Of a stretch of DNA of 64,000 nt, positions 16,703 to 25,407 are shown one piece after another (the stretch's first letter is position 1; each line of letters starts with the position of its first letter). The stretch is from Chitinophagaceae bacterium (lineage in GTDB: Bacteria > Bacteroidota > Bacteroidia > Chitinophagales > Chitinophagaceae), in the NCBI GenBank assembly GCA_017307735.1, contig JAFKGR010000013.1, positions 1 to 64,000 on the forward strand. The letters are read 5' to 3'. Made by a program: the position numbers and the translations under genes. The notes beneath the pieces are model-generated. The model was not told the DNA's origin and did no database searches. It saw only the letters and a list, made by a program, of their open reading frames with translations.

Positions 16703-17969
16703 TTGTGTCGGCGGCAATCTGGTATTCAGTATCATTTGCACGTATAATGCCTGTGACAATCCATATCAGCCCGGCAGCCATCAGGATGGCGCAAAAGAAA
16801 AGAATAAGATTAGCCGCTTTCACCGGTTGCACATTGAGGGCTTCCAATCCCTGTAACATCAGGATGAGTTCCTGAATAATAAAACCTACTACAAAGATAA
16901 CAGCGCCAATGCCACTTACCCTTCCTCTGAAACGATGGATGAATTCATTAATATAACCCAAAACAAAAAAGCTGATAATCCCGACAAAGGATAAGTGAAG
17001 ATAACCGATGATGACAGGCCTGAATCCGAATGCAAGGTGGCTGAGGAAAGGGATGATACTTAGAAATTGCAGTACGATTTTCAGGATAAATGCAATGGAG
17101 GCAAGTGTCCATAGCAGGGCAGTGGATCCACCGAACGCAATATCTTTTCTTTTGCGTACCAGATTGAGTATTCTTATGAAATAAATAAGTATGATTAATT
17201 GGATGACCCCTGACGCAACAGCCGTATAATGCAGGTATGACGGAAGATTTAACCACAGAATGGAAAGAAAAAAAGAGGGTACAACGGTAATGACAAGGAT
17301 CCAGAACAGGCGGCTGCTTTCCGGTTCAATCTCATGCAATCCCTGCCGGTGCATATACGCAAAAAAGGCTCCGAAACATACAAACAAAAACCATCCGTTA
17401 TATTGAAAATGCAGGAAGAAATATAATGCAGCAAAATACAAATCCTGTATCATTACATGGTTTGCCAGCAAATAGGCCAGGCTGAATGCACCCAACGAAG
17501 AAAATGCCCACAGGCCGAGGGCAGCTTTGAACCATGATTTGGTAGTGGAAATATCTTCCACTTTATTTAAATCTTTCCAATAAAAATAGACGAAGAGGTA
17601 GGATAATAAAATTGAAATAATACTGAAAGTATTTGACCAGAAATCGTATCCCTGAGCGATAAAGGCAGCAAACATACCATAGGTAACGATGAGGTAAGCG
17701 GTAAGGAGCCGGTTGTATTTGGTGTAATTGGTTTGGAGGTTACTTCGTATAAGGTATCTGACCATCAGGGTCATCAGAGCAATGGCTACCCAACCTGTAA
17801 AAGCAAAGTTTGAATGGCCGTACATCAGGTATTGCTGATCCACAAAGGGCAAAGCAAAACGGATTTTGTACCGCATGGTAACACCTGCAAGGGCTACCAG
17901 ACAAAAATTAATCAGTGCAATGGTGATCCATCTTTTAGTTACAAACGCCGGTTGATCTGCCTTCATCAT
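16695..17969 (-). CDS. Twelve-helix membrane protein, heme-copper-oxidase subunit I-like or NnrS-like
   Basis: This 424-residue protein has about 12 transmembrane helices. Histidines sit in contexts recalling oxidase subunit I and NnrS: His52 in 'YGHSNFAFTGW', His187 in 'FLHFQYNGWFLF', His311 in 'LSHLAFGF' and His325 in 'GYLHLSFVG'. The catalytic set of a true oxygen or NO reductase (paired His for CuB, Tyr-His crosslink) is not evident, so it is probably a heme-binding or copper-handling relative, or a noncatalytic subunit. It is divergent from the nos cluster across a 284-bp region containing a Crp/FNR-type palindrome. This placement supports a role in nitrogen-oxide or low-oxygen respiration. 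Confidence 0.6.
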   Translation of the reverse strand: MMKADQPAFVTKRWITIALINFCLVALAGVTMRYKIRFALPFVDQQYLMYGHSNFAFTGWVAIALMTLMVRYLIRSNLQTNYTKYNRLLTAYLIVTYGMFAAFIAQGYDFWSNTFSIISILLSYLFVYFYWKDLNKVEDISTTKSWFKAALGLWAFSSLGAFSLAYLLANHVMIQDLYFAALYFFLHFQYNGWFLFVCFGAFFAYMHRQGLHEIEPESSRLFWILVITVVPSFFLSILWLNLPSYLHYTAVASGVIQLIILIYFIRILNLVRKRKDIAFGGSTALLWTLASIAFILKIVLQFLSIIPFLSHLAFGFRPVIIGYLHLSFVGIISFFVLGYINEFIHRFRGRVSGIGAVIFVVGFIIQELILMLQGLEALNVQPVKAANLILFFCAILMAAGLIWIVTGIIRANDTEYQIAADTKK

Positions 17970-18148
17970 CCCTCTCTTAGAATTTTAAAATATCTCTTAA
18001 TCGGTTACTTCATGATTTAAAAAAATCTGATTAAACTTTTATGCTCTCTGGTAAGAGGTTATACCTTTTGGTGAATGGGCAAAAGATTAATCGGGCCAAA
18101 ACTACCTAATTAATTAAAGTAAATGTCCGTTCGTTTGAAAATGGCAAT

Positions 18149-18162
18149 ATGATTACAATCAT
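18149..18162. promoter_or_regulatory. Crp/FNR-family binding site candidate (TGAT-N4-ATCA)
   Basis: ATGATTACAATCAT is palindromic except for the two central bases and fits the TTGATnnnnATCAA consensus of FNR, DNR and NnrR regulators except at its outermost bases. It lies between the oxidase-like gene and the cytochrome c/nos cluster, about 55 bases upstream of the predicted start site. That is not the ideal -41.5 position. Confidence 0.5.
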
Positions 18163-18198
18163 TGGGGAATATTATTTTTTATGATGGGGCTCATAAGA

Positions 18199-18206
18199 TA
18201 CATTTG
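18199..18206 (+). promoter_or_regulatory. -7 promoter box (TACATTTG) for the nos cluster
   Basis: TACATTTG is a full TAnnTTTG match 47 bases before the cytochrome c start. A -33 TTTG is lacking, as expected for an activator-dependent promoter. Confidence 0.5.
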
Positions 18207-18253
18207 TAGGGACTTGTAATATTGCAACGTAAAATTTTTTAAAAATTACCATT

Positions 18254-18739
18254 ATGAAAAAAATGTTGATCGTTTGCTCAATGGCTTTTTTTCTCGCGGC
18301 TTGTGGAAGTAACAATTCGGAAAAAAACCAGAACGCAACAGACGAAGCGACAGCAACAGAATCTTCATCCAATTCCGAAAATCCTCCTTACGATCCTAAC
18401 AGGGGCGAAGGCAAGTTTCACGATGTAAAACTGGATCCTCATTTGAATGAGGCCATGGCCGAAAAGGGTGAAAAGATTTACGATTTGAAATGTGCCTCCT
18501 GCCACAAATTATCTGATGAAAGATTGGTAGGGCCAGGCTGGAAAGGAGTAACTGAAAGGCACAAACCGGAATGGATCATGAACTTTATGACCAATACGGA
18601 TGCGATGCTTGACAAAGACCCCAAGGCACAGGCGATGCTTGAGATTTGTATGGTGAGAATGCCTAACCAGAACCTGACTGATGATGATGCCCGTGAAATT
18701 CTTGAATTTATGAGGGAGAACGATGGTGTAAAGAAATAG
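18254..18739 (+). CDS. Monoheme cytochrome c lipoprotein, likely electron donor to NosZ
   Basis: This 161-residue protein begins with a lipoprotein signal (MKKMLIVCSMAFFLAAC, Cys17) and a Ser/Asn/Glu-rich linker (18-60). A class I cytochrome c domain follows, with heme motif C-A-S-C-H at about 80-84 and probable distal ligand Met in 'VRMPNQNLTD'. It should sit on the periplasmic face and carry electrons. As first gene of the nos cluster it is the natural donor to the CuA centre of NosZ, in line with clade II clusters where c-type cytochromes accompany nosZ. A 9-bp-stem hairpin separates it from nosZ. Confidence 0.93.
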   Translation: MKKMLIVCSMAFFLAACGSNNSEKNQNATDEATATESSSNSENPPYDPNRGEGKFHDVKLDPHLNEAMAEKGEKIYDLKCASCHKLSDERLVGPGWKGVTERHKPEWIMNFMTNTDAMLDKDPKAQAMLEICMVRMPNQNLTDDDAREILEFMRENDGVKK

Positions 18740-18762
18740 TTTTCATTGTTTCAATTTAAAAA

Positions 18763-18788
18763 ACCGGGTGATTTTCTTTTCACCCGGT
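18763..18788 (+). terminator. Hairpin terminator or attenuator between cytochrome c and nosZ
   Basis: ACCGGGTGA and TCACCCGGT form a perfect 9-bp stem around an 8-nt loop, followed by AATTTTCT. It may end a share of transcripts and so set the cytochrome to NosZ ratio. Confidence 0.6.
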
Positions 18789-18904
18789 AATTTTCTGACG
18801 GTCTTATTTTTAATATAACTAACTAAAAAAAATGAATATTTTTTTAGAAACAGAATCTCTCTGTCCTTAAAAAACCCGAAATCAATCATTAATAACAATC
18901 AATT

Positions 18905-20911
18905 ATGAAAAAAACGATCATCCCGGTCTTATCAATTACAGCGGCCATACTCCTGCTGGGTATCACCGGATGCAAACCCAAAAATGCAGGCAACGCCGCA
19001 GCGAGCGACGCAGCCTCAAGAGTATATGTAGCACCCGGCAAGTATGACGAGGTGTACAATTTTGTTTCCGGCGGATTCAACGGACAGGTAAGTGTCTATG
19101 GATTGCCGTCGGCCAGACTTCTCAGGATTATCCCTGTATTTTCAGAAGATCCTCAATCAGGATGGGGATACAGTGAAAATACCAAACCGATGTTTAACAC
19201 CTCACATGGCCAGGTGCCCTGGGACGATCAGCACCATCTCGAACTTTCTCAAACCAATGGTGAAACAGACGGAAGATGGCTTTTTGCCAATGCCAACAAT
19301 ACCCCGCGTATTGCGCGTATTGACCTGAAGACTTTCAGAACTGCTGAAATCATTGAAATTCCCAACAGCGCAGGTAACCACTCTTCTCCTTTCATTACAG
19401 AAAATACAGAATATGTGGTGGCCGGTACGAGGTTCAGTGTACCAATGGGCAATATTTCTAATCCTGATGTCTCTATTGATACCTACAAGAAGAATTTTAA
19501 AGGAACGGTAAGTTTCCTGAAGGTGGATCCACAAACAGGCAATATGAATATCGCATTCCAGCTTCTGATGCCGGGTGTGGATTTTGACCTGAGCCATGCC
19601 GGAAAAGGGCCAAGCCACGGTTGGTTCTTTTTCAGTTGCTACAATTCCGAGCAGGCACACACGCTTCTGGAAGTGAATGCCTCCAAGAGAGACAAAGATT
19701 TCATCTTTGCCGTGAATTGGAAAAAAGCCGAAGAATACATCAAACAAGGCAAGGGCCAGAAGGTGAATGCCAAGTATGCACACAATGTTTACAACGAAGA
19801 GACCCACGAAGCCTCATCGACGATGGAAAATCAGGTAACAGTTCTGGATGTAACTCAATTTCCCGACATTGTGTATGCCATTCCATGTCCGAAATCCCCT
19901 CACGGTTGTGATGTGGATCCTACCGGGCAATACATTGTAGGCAGTGGCAAACTGGCGGCGTTGATTCCCGTATTTTCATTTGATAAAATCCAGAAGGCCA
20001 TTGCTGCCAAAGATTTTGACAGTGCTTATGATGGAATCCCTGTTTTGAAATACAACGATGTACTTCACGGGGAAGTTAAGAAACCCGGATTGGGGCCGTT
20101 GCACACCGAATTTGACAATAACGGTAATGCATACACGAGTATGTTTATCTCTTCTGAAATTGTAAAATGGAGTTTGAAAGATCTCAAGATTTTAGACCGT
20201 CATGCCACATACTATTCCACCGGTCACCTGATGGTAGTGGGTGGTGATTCCAGGAAGCCATTCGGCAAATACCTTGTGGCCTATAACAAGATTACAAAAG
20301 ACCGGTATTTACCCACCGGACCTGAATTGAACCAGTCAGCACAGCTTTTTGATATCACCGGTGATAAGATGAAATTATTACTCGATTTCCCGACGGTCGG
20401 AGAACCGCACTATGCACAGGCTATACCTGCTGATGTAGTGGCAAAGAACTCTCTGAAGATTTTTGATATCTCCAAAAACAAAAATCCATTTGTAACATTG
20501 GGTGAAAAAAATGCCAAAGTGGTCCGCACCGGAAACAGGGTAGATGTATATATGACCATGATCAGGTCGCACCTGAATCCTGATAACATTGAAGGAGTGA
20601 AAATGGGTGATGAGGTTTACTTCCACCTGACCAACCTGGAACAGGATTGGGACATCCCACACGGATTTGCGATCAAGGGTGCAAACAACGCTGAATTGCT
20701 GGTAATGCCCGGTGAAACGCAGACTTTGAAGTGGAATCCTGACAGAGTAGGAGTATTCCCATTTTATTGCACCGACTTCTGCAGTGCGCTGCATCAGGAA
20801 ATGCAGGGCTATATCAGGGTTTCTCCAAAGGGATCAACTGTTCCCATTTCATTTAGTATGGGTAAAAACTCTGATGCTACCGTAACACCGGAAGCTCCGT
20901 CAACAAAATAA
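18905..20911 (+). CDS. nosZ: Nitrous oxide reductase, clade II (Sec-dependent, lipoprotein form)
   Basis: This 668-residue enzyme reduces N2O to N2 in the periplasm. The signal peptide is Sec type with a lipobox (G-I-T-G-C, Cys23) and no twin arginine, which marks clade II. All seven CuZ histidines can be assigned: His110 and His111, His159 in 'NHSSPF', His333 in 'SPHGCDVD', His400 in 'PLHTEF', His441 in 'TGHLMVVGGD' and His502 in 'EPHYAQ'. The C-terminal cupredoxin domain has the CuA ligands His586, Cys622, Cys626, His630 and Met633 ('CTDFCSALHQEMQGY'). The segment usually written DxHHxH reads D-D-Q-H-H-L-E. It heads a run of accessory genes on the same strand. No nosR is present. Confidence 0.98.
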   Translation: MKKTIIPVLSITAAILLLGITGCKPKNAGNAAASDAASRVYVAPGKYDEVYNFVSGGFNGQVSVYGLPSARLLRIIPVFSEDPQSGWGYSENTKPMFNTSHGQVPWDDQHHLELSQTNGETDGRWLFANANNTPRIARIDLKTFRTAEIIEIPNSAGNHSSPFITENTEYVVAGTRFSVPMGNISNPDVSIDTYKKNFKGTVSFLKVDPQTGNMNIAFQLLMPGVDFDLSHAGKGPSHGWFFFSCYNSEQAHTLLEVNASKRDKDFIFAVNWKKAEEYIKQGKGQKVNAKYAHNVYNEETHEASSTMENQVTVLDVTQFPDIVYAIPCPKSPHGCDVDPTGQYIVGSGKLAALIPVFSFDKIQKAIAAKDFDSAYDGIPVLKYNDVLHGEVKKPGLGPLHTEFDNNGNAYTSMFISSEIVKWSLKDLKILDRHATYYSTGHLMVVGGDSRKPFGKYLVAYNKITKDRYLPTGPELNQSAQLFDITGDKMKLLLDFPTVGEPHYAQAIPADVVAKNSLKIFDISKNKNPFVTLGEKNAKVVRTGNRVDVYMTMIRSHLNPDNIEGVKMGDEVYFHLTNLEQDWDIPHGFAIKGANNAELLVMPGETQTLKWNPDRVGVFPFYCTDFCSALHQEMQGYIRVSPKGSTVPISFSMGKNSDATVTPEAPSTK

Positions 20912-20921
20912 TTATTTCAAT

Positions 20922-20949
20922 ACCGGCAGGGCCACTAAACTCTGCCGGT
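20922..20949 (+). terminator. Hairpin after nosZ
   Basis: ACCGGCAG (20922-20929) and CTGCCGGT (20942-20949) form a perfect 8-bp GC-rich stem with a 12-nt loop, ten bases after the nosZ stop, followed by TTCAATTG. Partial termination or 3'-end protection of nosZ mRNA is plausible. Confidence 0.5.
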
Positions 20950-20975
20950 TTCAATTGAACTAAAACATTACGATT

Positions 20976-21542
20976 ATGAAAAAGTTTTTTTACATCTTAT
21001 CAGCAGGTTTAATGACAATCCTGATAAGCTGCAACTCAGGTTCAAAAACTGACAATCAGAAAAATGTTGCAGGTGGGGAAACAGAAATTATTGGAGGACA
21101 GGAAAATGTGAAAGATGATATTTCTCAAAAAGATGTTGTAAAAGTAGCATTGGGCTCCCCAGATCACACTACTCTTGTGGCTGCATTAAAACAGGCTGAA
21201 TTGATATCATCCCTTTCTAATGCAGGGCCGTTTACCGTATTTGCTCCAACTAATGAAGCATTTAAAAAACTACCTGCCGGCACTCTTGAAGATTTAATGA
21301 AGAATGAAAACAAAGATAAGCTGATCAACATTCTTCAATACCATGTTTTTGTTTCTGCCTTACAACCTGATTTTCTAAACCAGGAATCAACCCTGAATAT
21401 GGTGAATGGGGATGACCTGAAAGTGACTTTGAAAGACGGGAAGCCTGTTTTGAATGGCAAGGCTAATATCATTGCTTCAATTCCTGCTTCTAACGGTATG
21501 GTGTACGTGATTGATGAGGTTTTGCTTCCTCCGGCAAAATGA
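20976..21542 (+). CDS. Fasciclin (FAS1) domain lipoprotein in the nos cluster
   Basis: This 188-residue protein has a lipoprotein signal (MKKFFYILSAGLMTILISC, Cys19) and one FAS1 domain at about 55-185. The FAS1 hallmarks are 'FTVFAPTNEAFKKLP', 'LINILQYHVF' and 'NGMVYVIDEVLLPP'. FAS1 domains mediate adhesion or protein contacts and have no known catalytic role. It sits between nosZ and nosL with 64 and 71 bases either side, so it is probably co-expressed and may scaffold the N2O reductase or its cytochrome at the membrane. That role is inference. Confidence 0.9.
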   Translation: MKKFFYILSAGLMTILISCNSGSKTDNQKNVAGGETEIIGGQENVKDDISQKDVVKVALGSPDHTTLVAALKQAELISSLSNAGPFTVFAPTNEAFKKLPAGTLEDLMKNENKDKLINILQYHVFVSALQPDFLNQESTLNMVNGDDLKVTLKDGKPVLNGKANIIASIPASNGMVYVIDEVLLPPAK

Positions 21543-21613
21543 TTTTGACTGAAGTTTTTAAAAATAATGGGTGATAGCCCGCTGATGAATTTCATTTAAA
21601 AAGTTTAATTAAA

Positions 21614-22639
21614 ATGAAAAACAACAAATTAACAACCATCCAGAAAGTACTCGTTTTTGTGAGTGGTATATTTTTAATTACAGTTTTGTTTGTTCCCCTG
21701 TGGAGGATAGACCTGGTGGCTCCTCAATATCCCGAAGGGCTGACCTTGATTATGTATCCAAATAAGCTGGCGGGAAATGTGGAAATCATCAACGGGCTGA
21801 ACCATTATATCGGAATGAAAACTTTGCATACAAGTGATTTTATTGAATTCCGGATATTGCCATACATTATCGGTTTTTTTGCGTTGTTCTGTTTCGTAAC
21901 CCTCCTGGTCAATCGAAAAAAGTTGCTTACGGCTTTGTTTATTTCATTTGCAGCTTTCGGAGTAATTGCCATGATTGATTTTTACAGATGGGAATACAAT
22001 TATGGGCATAATCTGGATCCGTCGGCCCCCATTCAGGTTCCGGGTATGTCTTACACGCCACCCTTAATCGGTTACAAAGAATTGTTGAATTTTGAAGCGT
22101 ATTCCATGGCACACGTTGGAGGATTTTTATTTTTCGGCACCGGATTTATTTTATTGGTGGCCAGTTTTTTGCCATATTTTAAGAAGAAGAAAATGGCCGT
22201 AAAATCAAAATCTATGACTGTGGCAGCGGCTGCCCTGCTGATTTTTATCTCCGGATGCAATAGTGGCCCGACTCCCATTCGTTTGGGGCAGGATGGATGT
22301 GATTTTTGTAAAATGTCAATTGCCGACAATCAATTTGGAGCAGAGATCCTGACCAAAAAAGGGAAAGTGTATAAGTTCGATGATACACATTGTCTCTCTG
22401 CCTTCCGATCGGAGAAAATTGACACCAATGATATCAGTGAAATTTATTTCGTCAATTATATAGATCCGCACAATTTTATTCCATCCGGCAAAGTCTTGCT
22501 GCTGAAGAGCCCGGATTTGCATTCACCCATGAGTGGCAATACTGCGGCTTTCGATAACGAAGGCGATCTTAAACTGACACAGAAAAAAGTAAATGGAGAA
22601 ATCCTGTCCGTTCAGCAAATGTTCAATTCGGAAAAATGA
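21614..22639 (+). CDS. nosL: NosL copper chaperone fused to an N-terminal membrane domain
   Basis: This 341-residue protein is a two-part protein. Residues 1-193 form a membrane domain of about four helices with a large periplasmic loop ('LVAPQYPEGLTLIMYPNKL', 'GLNHYIGMKTLH'), as in nos-associated membrane proteins. Residues 194-341 form a complete NosL: Met194 starts its own signal peptide (MAVKSKSMTVAAAALLIFIS) with lipobox Cys215, then 'DGCDFCKMSI', the Cu(I)-binding motif. NosL delivers copper for CuZ assembly. The frame is continuous, so this is a fusion, or internal initiation at 22193 also makes free NosL. It overlaps nosD by four bases. Confidence 0.92.
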   Translation: MKNNKLTTIQKVLVFVSGIFLITVLFVPLWRIDLVAPQYPEGLTLIMYPNKLAGNVEIINGLNHYIGMKTLHTSDFIEFRILPYIIGFFALFCFVTLLVNRKKLLTALFISFAAFGVIAMIDFYRWEYNYGHNLDPSAPIQVPGMSYTPPLIGYKELLNFEAYSMAHVGGFLFFGTGFILLVASFLPYFKKKKMAVKSKSMTVAAAALLIFISGCNSGPTPIRLGQDGCDFCKMSIADNQFGAEILTKKGKVYKFDDTHCLSAFRSEKIDTNDISEIYFVNYIDPHNFIPSGKVLLLKSPDLHSPMSGNTAAFDNEGDLKLTQKKVNGEILSVQQMFNSEK

Positions 22640-23883
22640 AAATCCTTATAGTTTATATTACCCTTCTTCTTTCAGGTTTGTTTTATGCAGGCATAGTTTC
22701 CGCAAAGAACATTTATGTGGGGAAGCAGCGTGCATACAAAACTATAAAAGCAGGTTTACAGGCGGCAGTCCGTGGAGATACCGTTTTTGTGGATAAAGGA
22801 ATTTATCAGGAATCAGGATTGGAAATTGATAAGTCTATTTATGTAAAAGGGAACGGCTATCCGGTAATAGACGGACAGAAAAAAGGGACTGTCATTACCA
22901 TTCATGCCGATGGTGCTGTACTTGATGGGTTTAAAATTATCAATTCAGGAAATTCTGAACAGACCGATTATGCCGGTGTGTTGATTGTGGACAGCTATAA
23001 TGTGATTGTAAAAAACAATCAGCTTGTTGATAATCAATTTTCCATTTACAGCCAGCACAGCCGCAATTGCAGAATCCTTGATAATGTAATCCATTCCAAT
23101 GCGCAGGATGAAGTGCTGAGCGGAAACGGTATCCATTGCTGGCGCTCGGATAGCCTGCTGATCATTGGAAACAATATCTCCGGGCAAAGAGACGGGATTT
23201 ACTTTGAATTTGTAACGAATTCTTTAGTTTGGAGAAACATCAGCCACAACAATCTCCGTTATGGTATTCATTTTATGTTTTCCCATCATGATACCTACAT
23301 CAGCAATGTTTTTGAAAAAAACGGTTCAGGGGTGGCTGTGATGTTTACCCATCATGTGCAGATGTACAATAATTTCTTTCTCGATAATTGGGGAGGTGCG
23401 GCCTATGGTATTTTATTAAAGGAGATTACCGACAGCTATATTTCGGGAAATCATTTTTCACACAACACGACAGCCATTGAGATGGAGGGCTGCAACCGTA
23501 CAAAGTTTTTCAAAAACTCGTTTATAGATAACGGTTATGCAATGCGCGTTTCAGCGAGCAGCATGGACAACGAAGTATATGAAAATAATTTTATCAAAAA
23601 CACTTTTGATGTGGCTACCAATGGAACGCTTGTATTGAATAAGTTTTATAGAAACTATTGGGACAAATATGATGGTTATGATTTGAACAGAGATGGAATA
23701 GGAGATATACCATACCGCCCGGTGAGTTTATATTCTACCATAGTTGAATCCAACCCTTCGGCTTTGATGCTTTTCCGAAGTATCATCGTTTCTCTTCTGG
23801 ATAAAACAGAAAAGCTGATACCCGGAATTACACCGGAAAATCTAAAAGACGATCAACCCTGCATTAAACCAATAAAGCTATGA
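22636..23883 (+). CDS. nosD: Periplasmic copper-cluster assembly protein NosD
   Basis: This 415-residue protein has a Sec signal peptide (to about residue 22, VSA-KN). A right-handed parallel beta-helix of CASH/PbH1 repeats follows ('DGFKIINSGNS', 'VIVKNNQLVDNQ', 'LIIGNNISGQRDGIYF', 'NISHNNLRYGIHFMFSHH', 'NVFEKNGSGVAVMFTHH'). The motif 'NYWDKYDGYDLNRDGIGDIPYRP' near the C-terminus is typical of NosD. With the NosFY ABC transporter it matures the CuZ site of NosZ. ATGA overlaps at both ends show tight translational coupling to nosL and nosF. Length is normal. Confidence 0.97.
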   Translation: MKILIVYITLLLSGLFYAGIVSAKNIYVGKQRAYKTIKAGLQAAVRGDTVFVDKGIYQESGLEIDKSIYVKGNGYPVIDGQKKGTVITIHADGAVLDGFKIINSGNSEQTDYAGVLIVDSYNVIVKNNQLVDNQFSIYSQHSRNCRILDNVIHSNAQDEVLSGNGIHCWRSDSLLIIGNNISGQRDGIYFEFVTNSLVWRNISHNNLRYGIHFMFSHHDTYISNVFEKNGSGVAVMFTHHVQMYNNFFLDNWGGAAYGILLKEITDSYISGNHFSHNTTAIEMEGCNRTKFFKNSFIDNGYAMRVSASSMDNEVYENNFIKNTFDVATNGTLVLNKFYRNYWDKYDGYDLNRDGIGDIPYRPVSLYSTIVESNPSALMLFRSIIVSLLDKTEKLIPGITPENLKDDQPCIKPIKL

Positions 23884-24623
23884 TTGAACTTAAAAATATT
23901 TCCAAGAAATTTGGAAAGCTGACCGTTCTCAACAGCGTCAGTACACGCTTTGAAGAAGGAGAATGTATAGCCTTGCTCGGCCCAAACGGATGTGGCAAGA
24001 CCACTATGATTAAAACCATTTTGGGAATGGTTGTGCCTGACAGCGGGTCAATTATTTTTGAAGGCAGAGAAGTCAATAAAGATTGGCGGTACAGAGAAGA
24101 TATCGGCTACATGCCACAGATAGGCCGTTATCCGGAAAATATGACCATCTCCCATTTGATTCAGATGATGAAAGACATCCGGAAAGATGAATCTGTAATT
24201 CCTGATGAAGAGCTGATCAGAAGTTTCGGATTGAATGAAATAATTCATAAAAAGATGCGTACGCTTTCAGGAGGCACCACTCAGAAGGTAAGCGCTGCTC
24301 TTGCATTTATGTTTCATCCGAAAGTGTTGATTCTTGATGAACCCACTGCCGGCCTTGATCCGATTGCTTCATTGAAACTGAAAGAAAAAATTATTAAGGA
24401 AAAGGAAAAAGGAAAATTGATCCTGATCACTTCCCATATTCTCAGTGAACTGGATGATCTGGTCACCAAAATAGTTTACATGAACGATGGCAGATTCCTG
24501 TTTGAAAAGCCGATAGAAGATTTGAAGGAAGAAACCGGTGAAGAAAAATTATCCCGGGCAATTGCCAGAATCATGCAAAGCAGATTAACACAGTTTACCC
24601 AACCTCAAATTCAATTGGCATGA
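23880..24623 (+). CDS. nosF: ABC transporter ATP-binding protein NosF
   Basis: This 247-residue ATPase shows Walker A 'GPNGCGKTTMIK', Q-loop 'YMPQ', signature 'LSGGTTQK', Walker B 'VLILDEPTAGLDP' and switch His in 'LITSHIL'. It energises the NosDFY complex needed for copper-site assembly in NosZ. The signature is LSGGT rather than LSGGQ, as often in this subfamily. It overlaps nosD and nosY by four bases each. Confidence 0.97.
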   Translation: MIELKNISKKFGKLTVLNSVSTRFEEGECIALLGPNGCGKTTMIKTILGMVVPDSGSIIFEGREVNKDWRYREDIGYMPQIGRYPENMTISHLIQMMKDIRKDESVIPDEELIRSFGLNEIIHKKMRTLSGGTTQKVSAALAFMFHPKVLILDEPTAGLDPIASLKLKEKIIKEKEKGKLILITSHILSELDDLVTKIVYMNDGRFLFEKPIEDLKEETGEEKLSRAIARIMQSRLTQFTQPQIQLA

Positions 24624-25387
24624 AAAAGATATTGAAATATGTCATTGCTGATATCATTCAGAACAAGATCGTAATTATCTATACTCTTTTGTTGCTGACA
24701 ATTTCTTTTAGCGTATTCAGCCTGGAAAGCAGCGCTGCCAAAGGAATGGCGAGCCTTCTCAATCTGGTGTTGTTGATAGTTCCGCTGATATGCATTATTT
24801 TTTCTACGATTTATATTTACAACAGTGCAGAATTTATTGAACTCCTGGTAAGCCAGCCGTTGAAAAGAAAAACCTTGTGGCTTAGCCTTTTTGGCGGATT
24901 GGCATCTTCCCTGTCGATAGCATTTTTGATTGGAGTTGGAGTACCTGTACTGATTTATCACGCTGATCTTACCGGATTGGTATTGGTGTTGTCGGGTTTA
25001 TTTCTGACTATTGTTTTTGTCAGCATTGCTTTGTGGGCAGCGGGAATGACACGTGATAAAGCCAAAGGAATCGGGTGGGCCATTGCACTTTGGTTGTTTT
25101 TTGCTTTGATATTTGACGCGATTGTTTTGTTTCTTTTATTTCAATTCCAGGATTATCCGCTGGAAAATGCTATGGTCGTGATGAGTTTTCTGAATCCGAT
25201 AGATCTCAGCCGGATCCAGATTCTTTTGCAAATGGATATCTCAGCGTTAATGGGATATACCGGAGCTGTATTTCAGGAATTTTTCGGGAGCCTGAATGGA
25301 ATTGTAATTTCATTTGCCGGATTGATACTTTGGATTTTTATACCTCTTTTCTTTTCCCTTCGCAGATTTGCGAAGAAAGATCTTTAA
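24620..25387 (+). CDS. nosY: ABC transporter permease NosY
   Basis: This 255-residue protein has six transmembrane helices, starting MKKILKYVIADIIQNKIV, typical of ABC-2-type NosY permeases. The third-helix region follows 'LLVSQPLKRKTLWLS', a conserved cytoplasmic coupling segment. It forms the membrane part of NosDFY. It is the last gene of the nos cluster, and a strong hairpin terminator lies 21 bases after the stop. Confidence 0.96.
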   Translation: MKKILKYVIADIIQNKIVIIYTLLLLTISFSVFSLESSAAKGMASLLNLVLLIVPLICIIFSTIYIYNSAEFIELLVSQPLKRKTLWLSLFGGLASSLSIAFLIGVGVPVLIYHADLTGLVLVLSGLFLTIVFVSIALWAAGMTRDKAKGIGWAIALWLFFALIFDAIVLFLLFQFQDYPLENAMVVMSFLNPIDLSRIQILLQMDISALMGYTGAVFQEFFGSLNGIVISFAGLILWIFIPLFFSLRRFAKKDL

Positions 25388-25407
25388 TGGTGATTTGAAT
25401 TTTACAA

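Noticed and set aside
19202..19807. 201-codon minus-strand ORF
   Set aside because: Antisense shadow of nosZ with no motif.
22193..22639. Separate nosL gene starting at 22193
   Set aside because: The upstream frame is open and in phase from 21614, so a fusion is the simpler reading; the internal start is noted as an alternative.
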